Positions 58,939 to 64,000 of a stretch of 64,000 nucleotides of DNA are shown here, one piece after another. The first letter of the stretch is position 1; each line of letters begins with the position of its first letter. This stretch comes from Marivirga atlantica (lineage in GTDB: Bacteria; Bacteroidota; Bacteroidia; Cytophagales; Cyclobacteriaceae), in assembly GCF_016734805.1 (NCBI RefSeq), contig NZ_JAERQG010000004.1:186001-250000 (forward strand), in the 5' to 3' direction. A program made the position numbers and the translations under genes. The notes under the pieces were generated by a model, which saw nothing but the letters and a program-made list of their open reading frames with translations, did not search any database and was not told where the DNA came from.

Positions 58939-60412
58939 TCAAAGGCAGGTAACTAATCTCAACAGGAAATTTGTAATCAACTCCGCCAAGTCTCTGAAAT
59001 GCTTTCTTTGAGATTCTAATAATTACCTTCTCGTCAACTCCAGTATCAGGTAATTTACCAAGTACTCTCACAAATACTATTTGATCGTTCAAATCATTTC
59101 TTACTTGCATGATGGTGCCAATTTTAGCAGTTCTATGGAGTGCAAGATACTTTTCCGTATTATCTGATCCTTCAATTACTTCTGCCACACCCTTTTCAAC
59201 TACTTTTTCAATTTTAGGGATATCTTCCTCTTCAACTGTAAAATAAGCTTTAGTATCTTGCTTTTGCTTATCTGAGGCCATATTAACCACATCTACTGTT
59301 GGCGTTTCTTCCTTTTCTTTATCAACTTCATTTTCTACTTCTTCATCCACTACAAAGGCATCTGGATTTTTGATGTAAAGCTTTTGGCCAAGACTCAATT
59401 GGTAATTATACAGGTTATTCCACTTTCTTAAATCTTCTATAGCTATATCATATTGCGATGAAATGCTGTAAAGCGTTTCACCTGAAGCTACAGTATGTAT
59501 TTTTTCATCATCAATTTTAGAATTTCCTTTCTTTTCATCAATGTTATCTCTTGTTTGAGCCGTATTAGCTTCCGGAGCAACAATCTTAATCACTTCCCCA
59601 CCGGCAAATGGTTCTTCAAAAACATTCCAATTCTCAACATCAGAGAGGAGTAAATTATATTGATCAGCAACATCAGCGTAGGTTTCTCCCGCTTTTGCTA
59701 CGTGAAATTTCTGAACAGACGCACTTTGTACAGGCTTATCTTTAGTTGCGGCTATGTTATCCTTATTACTTTCCTTGTCCTCTTTGACTTTCCTTCTGAT
59801 GACTAGTTTCTGCCCCACTGAAATCTCGTTAGAACTTAGGTTATTCCATGCCTTTATAGATTCTTGCGGTACATCATATTTTCGAGAAATGCCATAGATG
59901 GTTTCTCCCACATCAACAGTATGTACCAAATCTTTGATAGAGGTTTTACTCTCCCTAGGCTGTTTAGTAGCTTTTTTACCCACGATTAACTCTTGGCCTA
60001 GGGCTAGTTGATTGCTGGTTAGGTCATTCCATTCCTTTAGTTGATCAACAGATACATTATATTTTTTAGAAAGTGAATAAAGTGTTTCCCCAGATTTAAC
60101 TTTGTGTCTTTTTGAAGGTTCCTTAGCCTGACTATTTTGAACATCTATTTTAAGTGGGATGTACAATATGCGGCCAATCTGATCTATTGCATAACCATCT
60201 TTTTCTGCTTCATTATTTTCTCGAATCGCTTCTACAGAAACTTGATAACGCTTACTTAATGCGTACAAAGTCTCTTTTGGATCAACTTTGTGAACTATAA
60301 ATTTCTTCCCTTTAATAGTTTCTACCCTTAGGGAATCTATGGCAGAGAACGAACTTTGACTAAGAAAAAGGAAAGTCAACAAAAAGATTATGGTCAAAAA
60401 GGATTTATTCAT
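58931..60412 (-). CDS. LysM-repeat protein with an RlpA-like C-terminus
   Basis: The 493-residue protein has a signal peptide (about 1-24) and five LysM repeats: about 34-80, 104-148, 161-205, 236-280 and 305-348. The third and fifth begin VHTVDVGETIYGIS and IHTVASGETLYSIS. A low-complexity acidic linker leads to a C-terminal double-psi beta-barrel (about 410-490; TAKIGTIMQVRN, IRISKKAFQRLGG) like RlpA. It should bind peptidoglycan in the periplasm and may act as a lytic transglycosylase or only as a binder. The TIGR02757 gene overlaps its 3' end. Confidence 0.85.
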   Translation of the reverse strand: MNKSFLTIIFLLTFLFLSQSSFSAIDSLRVETIKGKKFIVHKVDPKETLYALSKRYQVSVEAIRENNEAEKDGYAIDQIGRILYIPLKIDVQNSQAKEPSKRHKVKSGETLYSLSKKYNVSVDQLKEWNDLTSNQLALGQELIVGKKATKQPRESKTSIKDLVHTVDVGETIYGISRKYDVPQESIKAWNNLSSNEISVGQKLVIRRKVKEDKESNKDNIAATKDKPVQSASVQKFHVAKAGETYADVADQYNLLLSDVENWNVFEEPFAGGEVIKIVAPEANTAQTRDNIDEKKGNSKIDDEKIHTVASGETLYSISSQYDIAIEDLRKWNNLYNYQLSLGQKLYIKNPDAFVVDEEVENEVDKEKEETPTVDVVNMASDKQKQDTKAYFTVEEEDIPKIEKVVEKGVAEVIEGSDNTEKYLALHRTAKIGTIMQVRNDLNDQIVFVRVLGKLPDTGVDEKVIIRISKKAFQRLGGVDYKFPVEISYLPLND

Positions 60413-60648
60413 ACTGATTTTTTAAGCTTTGAAGTTAAGCGCTTATTCAACTACAAAATTGCTTATTTAGTTGATGATGTAAAAATAAAACAAAGAAGAA
60501 AAAGAAGCTTTCTTAAGCTAGCTTCTCTAATCAATTTTTTAAACGCTATAACATTTAAAGGATTATAACTGATTTTCAATTAAATTAATGAAATAGCTTT
60601 ATTGTAGCTTAAAAGCTAAACTACTAAATTGAAATTTAATTCGTTAGC
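60413..60648. other. Intergenic region between divergent genes
   Basis: These 236 bases separate the divergent LysM and NfeD genes. They are AT-rich, contain no gene, and must hold both promoters; none could be located with confidence. Confidence 0.4.
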
Positions 60649-62001
60649 ATGAAGCATTTTGTATTGGTATTTTTCTTTTCCCTCATAACCTTTCCTGACC
60701 AAATTATAGGCCAATCCATTGACTCTTCTGAAAAGAAGGTTTTTGTGATGGAGATAAGGAGTGAGATTGATGCCAGAAGTAAACGTTATGTTGATCTGGC
60801 TTTGGAAGAAGCCAAGAAGGCTCAGGCAACACACATCATAATTGATATGAATACTTATGGTGGTGCCCTGTACGATGCTGATGAAATCCGAACTGCCTTA
60901 CTTCAGTTAGAAATACCAGTTTATGTATACATCAATAAAAATGCAGCCTCTGCCGGTGCGCTGATATCAATTGCTTGCGACAGTATTTATATGGCACCAG
61001 GAGCCAGCATCGGTGCTGCAACAGTAGTCAACCAAACTGGTGAAGCCGCACCTGATAAGTACCAAAGCTATATGCGCTCCATTATGCGCTCAACTGCTGA
61101 GGCTACCGGCAGAGATCCTAAAATTGCTGAAGCCATGGTAGATGAAAATTTAGTAGTTGATAGCATTTCTGAACCGGGACAAGTGATTACATTTTCTACG
61201 GCAGAAGCCATCAAATACGGGTTCTGTGAAGGTGAAATGGCTAGCCTTGATGATGTGCTCTTCGAATTAAACCTTCTGAATAGCACACGAATCGATTACA
61301 AAGTATCTACCACAGAAAAAATAATATCTTTCTTCATTAATCCATTTATAAGTGGAATATTAATACTCATCATTTTAGGAGGTATCTATTTTGAATTGCA
61401 AACACCTGGTGTAGGTTTCCCTATAGCTGCCTCTATAATAGCTCTAGTGCTATATCTTGTACCTTATTATTTAAATGGCTTAGCGGAAAACTGGGAAATA
61501 CTGGCTTTCGTCATCGGGCTGGTGCTAATAGCTTTAGAAATATTTGTCATTCCAGGTTTCGGTATATTCGGAATACTAGGACTTATCCTTACACTCGGCT
61601 CTTTAGTGTTTATGATGCTTAATAATAATTTCTTCGACTTTGAATTTGTACCGAAAGAAAATATTATGCAGGCATTAATCACTACGCTTTTGGGCCTCTT
61701 TGGTAGTCTGGTACTCATGTTTATAGGAGGAGTACGTTTGACTCAAACAAAATATTTCAAAAGAATAGCGTTACAAGACACACAAAATAGTGCTGAAGGT
61801 TACTCTTCAAGATTTATTGAGAAAGGATTTATCGGAAAAACTGGAACTGTATATTCAGTTTTAAGGCCTAGCGGTAAAGTAGAAATTGAAGGAGACTTAT
61901 ACGATGCTTATACAAGAGGAGAATATTTAGAACAAGGTGAACAAATTGAGGTAATTGAAGAGAGTGGCACCAGCCTTCGTGTAAAAAAGAAATCAAACTA
62001 A
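60649..62001 (+). CDS. NfeD-type membrane protein with ClpP-like serine protease domain
   Basis: The 450-residue protein has a signal peptide, a ClpP/crotonase-like domain (about 30-215) with the nucleophile S101 (NAASAGALIS) and the probable general base K137 (PDKYQS), four to five membrane spans (about 225-360), and a C-terminal NfeD OB fold (about 385-450). This is the long NfeD1b form, thought to work with stomatin-like SPFH proteins on membrane substrates. An SPFH protein is encoded at 40046-40822, but not next to this gene. kdsB follows after 3 bases. Confidence 0.9.
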   Translation: MKHFVLVFFFSLITFPDQIIGQSIDSSEKKVFVMEIRSEIDARSKRYVDLALEEAKKAQATHIIIDMNTYGGALYDADEIRTALLQLEIPVYVYINKNAASAGALISIACDSIYMAPGASIGAATVVNQTGEAAPDKYQSYMRSIMRSTAEATGRDPKIAEAMVDENLVVDSISEPGQVITFSTAEAIKYGFCEGEMASLDDVLFELNLLNSTRIDYKVSTTEKIISFFINPFISGILILIILGGIYFELQTPGVGFPIAASIIALVLYLVPYYLNGLAENWEILAFVIGLVLIALEIFVIPGFGIFGILGLILTLGSLVFMMLNNNFFDFEFVPKENIMQALITTLLGLFGSLVLMFIGGVRLTQTKYFKRIALQDTQNSAEGYSSRFIEKGFIGKTGTVYSVLRPSGKVEIEGDLYDAYTRGEYLEQGEQIEVIEESGTSLRVKKKSN

Positions 62002-62004
62002 GCT

Positions 62005-62757
62005 ATGGATATATTAGGAGTAATTCCCGCCAGATACGCCTCAACCAGATTCCCCGGAAAACCGCTTGTTGATATTGCCGGAAAAAGCATGATTCAGCGT
62101 GTAGTTGAAAAATGTCTCGCTTCAAAAGTTTTCAGGAAGGTAGTAGTGGCAACTGATGATGAGCGTATTTATGATCACGTAGAGGCGCTAGGCTATAACG
62201 TAGTGAGAACAAGTGCTGACCATCTAAGTGGTACAGAAAGATGCCATGAAGCACTTAAAATGGACGAAGGTAGCTATGACTTTCTTATAAATGTTCAAGG
62301 AGATGAACCGTTTATTGCTCCTGAACAAATCCAACAACTGGCTTCAGTGCTCGATAGAAAATCAGAGATTGCCACTTTGATAAAAGTTATTGATAAACTG
62401 GAAGATCTTGAAAATCCCAATGTTGTAAAAGCTTTAAAAGCTGATGGCGGACTAGCATTATACTTCTCAAGATCAAGCATTCCTCACATGAGAAACATCC
62501 CCACTGAAGACTGGATGAAAAGTCATCAGCATTACAAACACATAGGTATATATGCTTACAGGGTGGATATTCTAAGTAAAATAGTGACTTTAGCGCCTAC
62601 TCCGCTAGAGCTAGCTGAATCTTTGGAACAGTTACGGTGGATTGAAAATGGTTTCAGAATTAAAACTGCGATCACAGATCAAGAAACTATAGGGATTGAT
62701 ACCAAAGAAGATTTAGAAGAAGCGCTGAAATTGTTAGAAGCAGGAGAAATAAAATAA
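62005..62757 (+). CDS. kdsB: 3-deoxy-manno-octulosonate (Kdo) cytidylyltransferase
   Basis: KdsB activates Kdo with CTP to give CMP-Kdo, the donor used by WaaA. The 250-residue protein begins MDILGVIPARYASTRFPGK, the nucleotide-binding signature, and has the conserved VQGDEPFI and SSIPHMRN with HIGIYAYR. All key parts are present. It starts three bases after the NfeD gene and is followed by a nitroreductase gene after 18 bases, so it sits in a three-gene operon. Confidence 0.96.
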   Translation: MDILGVIPARYASTRFPGKPLVDIAGKSMIQRVVEKCLASKVFRKVVVATDDERIYDHVEALGYNVVRTSADHLSGTERCHEALKMDEGSYDFLINVQGDEPFIAPEQIQQLASVLDRKSEIATLIKVIDKLEDLENPNVVKALKADGGLALYFSRSSIPHMRNIPTEDWMKSHQHYKHIGIYAYRVDILSKIVTLAPTPLELAESLEQLRWIENGFRIKTAITDQETIGIDTKEDLEEALKLLEAGEIK

Positions 62758-62775
62758 AAGATTTTAACCGATTTG

Positions 62776-63450
62776 ATGAAAAAAGAAATAGACGGCTATC
62801 CTTACATTCAATTAAAGCATCACCACTTGTCTGATAGCGAAATGATTCAAAAAAGTGAGCAATATTTTGAAGCCATGGATAAGAGAAGGTCTGTTCGCGA
62901 CTATTCAGATAAACCTGTACCTAAAGAAGTAATTGAGAATATTATAAAAACAGCTTCCACCGCTCCTAGTGGCGCTCATAAACAGCCCTGGACTTTCTGT
63001 GTAGTATCTGATCCTGAAATGAAGAAGAAAATCAGAGTAGCCGCTGAAAAAGAAGAATATGAAAGTTACAACAGCAGAATGAGTGAGAGATGGCTGAAAG
63101 ATTTAGAACCATTGGGGACTGATTGGCATAAAGAATTTCTGGAAACAGTACCATATTTAATTATCGTTTTTAAAAAGGTTTATGAAGAGGAAGAGGGTGA
63201 AAAGAAGAACAATTACTACGTAAATGAATCAGTAGGAATTGCATGTGGATTTCTTATTTCTGCTATACATCAAGCTGGTTTAGCCACATTAACACATACG
63301 CCAAGTCCTATGAATTTCCTTACGGAAATCTTAGGGAGACCTAAAAATGAAAGACCATTTCTGTTATTACCTGTGGGCTACCCAGCGCAGGAAACATTTG
63401 TACCGGATATTAAAAGAAAGGAATTAGAAGAAATTAGTAAATTCTATTAA
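62776..63450 (+). CDS. Nitroreductase family protein
   Basis: The 224-residue flavoprotein fits the NfsA/NfsB-type nitroreductase fold. The FMN-phosphate motif RRSVRDYSDKPVPKEVIENI is near residue 38, TASTAPSGAHKQPWTFCV follows, and the region SVGIACGFLISAIHQAGL is typical for the iodotyrosine deiodinase-like subgroup. The physiological substrate is unknown. The ATG at 62776 is used rather than the TTG before it. It ends one base before the stop of a converging gene, with no terminator between. Confidence 0.85.
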   Translation: MKKEIDGYPYIQLKHHHLSDSEMIQKSEQYFEAMDKRRSVRDYSDKPVPKEVIENIIKTASTAPSGAHKQPWTFCVVSDPEMKKKIRVAAEKEEYESYNSRMSERWLKDLEPLGTDWHKEFLETVPYLIIVFKKVYEEEEGEKKNNYYVNESVGIACGFLISAIHQAGLATLTHTPSPMNFLTEILGRPKNERPFLLLPVGYPAQETFVPDIKRKELEEISKFY

Positions 63451-63870
63451 CTACAGATCAACAACAATTTTCTCCTCACCTTCTAGTAATTGAATGTGGC
63501 AGCAATCTTTACCGATTGTCATTTGATGCTCAACAATATTTTGATCATCAATAACACCAACAAAAGTTAACATAGTGCCCTCAAATGATAATAAGTTCAT
63601 TTGAGCATCTGAAGCGACAGGATAAATACCTTCGGCAGGATTACTGTCAGCTTTATCTATTTTAAATTCATTTTTGGAATCGATAAAGGTATAATAATCA
63701 TCCAATGCCACAGGCTCACCATCAGTATCAACTACTTCTAGCGTAACAGATACAAAAACTTCAGTACAGCCTATGGTAGGTGGGCAATCAGTTTGAGCTA
63801 CCTCATCCTTACAAGAAAAAAAGAGAAAAGGGACTACTACGACAAATAAAGCTCTTGTTAGATTATTCAT
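63451..63870 (-). CDS. Hypothetical lipoprotein, tandem paralogue
   Basis: This 139-residue protein has a lipoprotein signal (lipobox FFSC) and a beta-rich mature domain ending in the motif GKDCCHIQLLEGEEKI, with an adjacent pair of cysteines. Its last ~45 residues closely match the partial gene that precedes it on this strand. The ATG at 63870 is favoured because it overlaps the upstream stop by eight bases, as in coupled genes. The family is not recognised. Confidence 0.6.
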   Translation of the reverse strand: MNNLTRALFVVVVPFLFFSCKDEVAQTDCPPTIGCTEVFVSVTLEVVDTDGEPVALDDYYTFIDSKNEFKIDKADSNPAEGIYPVASDAQMNLLSFEGTMLTFVGVIDDQNIVEHQMTIGKDCCHIQLLEGEEKIVVDL

Positions 63871-64000
63871 TTTTAATAACAATTTCAGTATCACCAGTTA
63901 GTAATTCAATGCTGCAACAATCTTTTCCCATAAGCATTTGATGCTCCACTACGTTGCGCTCATTTACAATTCCTACAAAGGTTAAAATAGTACCTTCGGG
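63863..64000 (-). CDS. C-terminal end of a lipoprotein-like paralogue (cut by window edge)
   Basis: Reading the minus strand from the window edge gives 45 residues ending in TAA at 63863-63865. They start PEGTILTFVGIVNERNVVEH and contain GKDCCSIELL, so they match the C-terminus of the next gene (EGTMLTFVGVIDDQNIVEH, GKDCCHIQLL). The two genes are tandem duplicates. The N-terminus and any signal peptide are outside the window. Confidence 0.65.
   Translation of the reverse strand, partial: PEGTILTFVGIVNERNVVEHQMLMGKDCCSIELLTGDTEIVIKNE

Overview
The window is about 64 kb of low-GC chromosomal DNA from a member of the Bacteroidota, most likely the order Cytophagales. Four things point there: promoters of the form TTG-N19/20-TAnnTTTG, no Shine-Dalgarno sites worth the name, many signal peptides ending in AQ, and families typical of that group (class Ia ribonucleotide reductase with nrdB ahead of nrdA, DPP-IV, OmpA-less TonB-type barrel receptor, RlpA/LysM proteins, DUF202, DUF3667, DUF6515, a secreted CHAT-TPR protein). 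Both ends cut through genes: nrdA on the left and a small lipoprotein-like gene on the right. No rRNA, tRNA, CRISPR array, transposase or prophage was seen.

Layout. 0-4 kb: nrdB-nrdA with two DnaA-box-like sites upstream, then rplU-rpmA under a clear promoter. 4-11 kb: a dipeptidyl peptidase IV and a four-gene MacAB-type export operon with two paralogous permeases. 11-14 kb: rhomboid protease and polyprenyl synthase on the minus strand, then a PerR-like regulator with a perfect 10-1-10 palindrome at its promoter, followed by a 2-Cys peroxiredoxin. 14.2-19.9 kb: the most unusual part of the window, described below. 20-30 kb: Kdo transferase and rsgA, an EgtD/EgtB pair, an FMN glutamate-synthase-like protein, a 2OG-Fe(II) oxygenase, an M24 peptidase. 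30-49 kb: PlsC, a CHAT-TPR protein, UspA-small membrane protein-xseA, a TetR-AarF/UbiB pair, an SPFH protein, an ABA4-like operon, a sodium symporter, an alpha/beta-hydrolase-OsmC fusion and an alpha-oxoamine synthase. 49-64 kb: a TonB-type barrel receptor, HtrA protease, S1/P1-nuclease-like protein, rpsT, radC, an SDR, a LysM/DPBB protein, NfeD, kdsB and a nitroreductase.

The candidate system (14.26-19.85 kb, all minus strand) is a tandem array of enzyme-plus-partner cassettes. The first gene is a complete lipoprotein of about 426 residues whose C-terminus carries all JAMM metalloprotease residues (E304, H351, H353, S378, D381). It is followed by a small secreted partner. Then come two cassettes that have lost the signal peptide and the first ~120 residues at the same breakpoint. 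One repeats the JAMM domain with its own partner. The other replaces JAMM with a different HELIH zinc-protease-like domain and a different secreted partner. A 561-bp block recurs without indels at an exact 1,431-bp offset. The two JAMM cassettes differ mainly in one continuous stretch covering the end of the enzyme and the start of the partner. I read this as an expressed secreted effector/immunity pair with silent downstream cassettes that could be swapped in by recombination, comparable in logic to CDI or Rhs orphan modules. The architecture is seen directly; the toxin/immunity roles are inference.

The rest is mostly household metabolism. Linked themes are envelope building (waaA, kdsB, plsC, LysM/DPBB, HtrA, MacAB-like export), redox and peroxide defence (PerR, peroxiredoxin, ergothioneine-type genes, OsmC, nitroreductase), and nucleotide and ribosome supply (nrdAB, rplU, rpmA, rpsT, rsgA).
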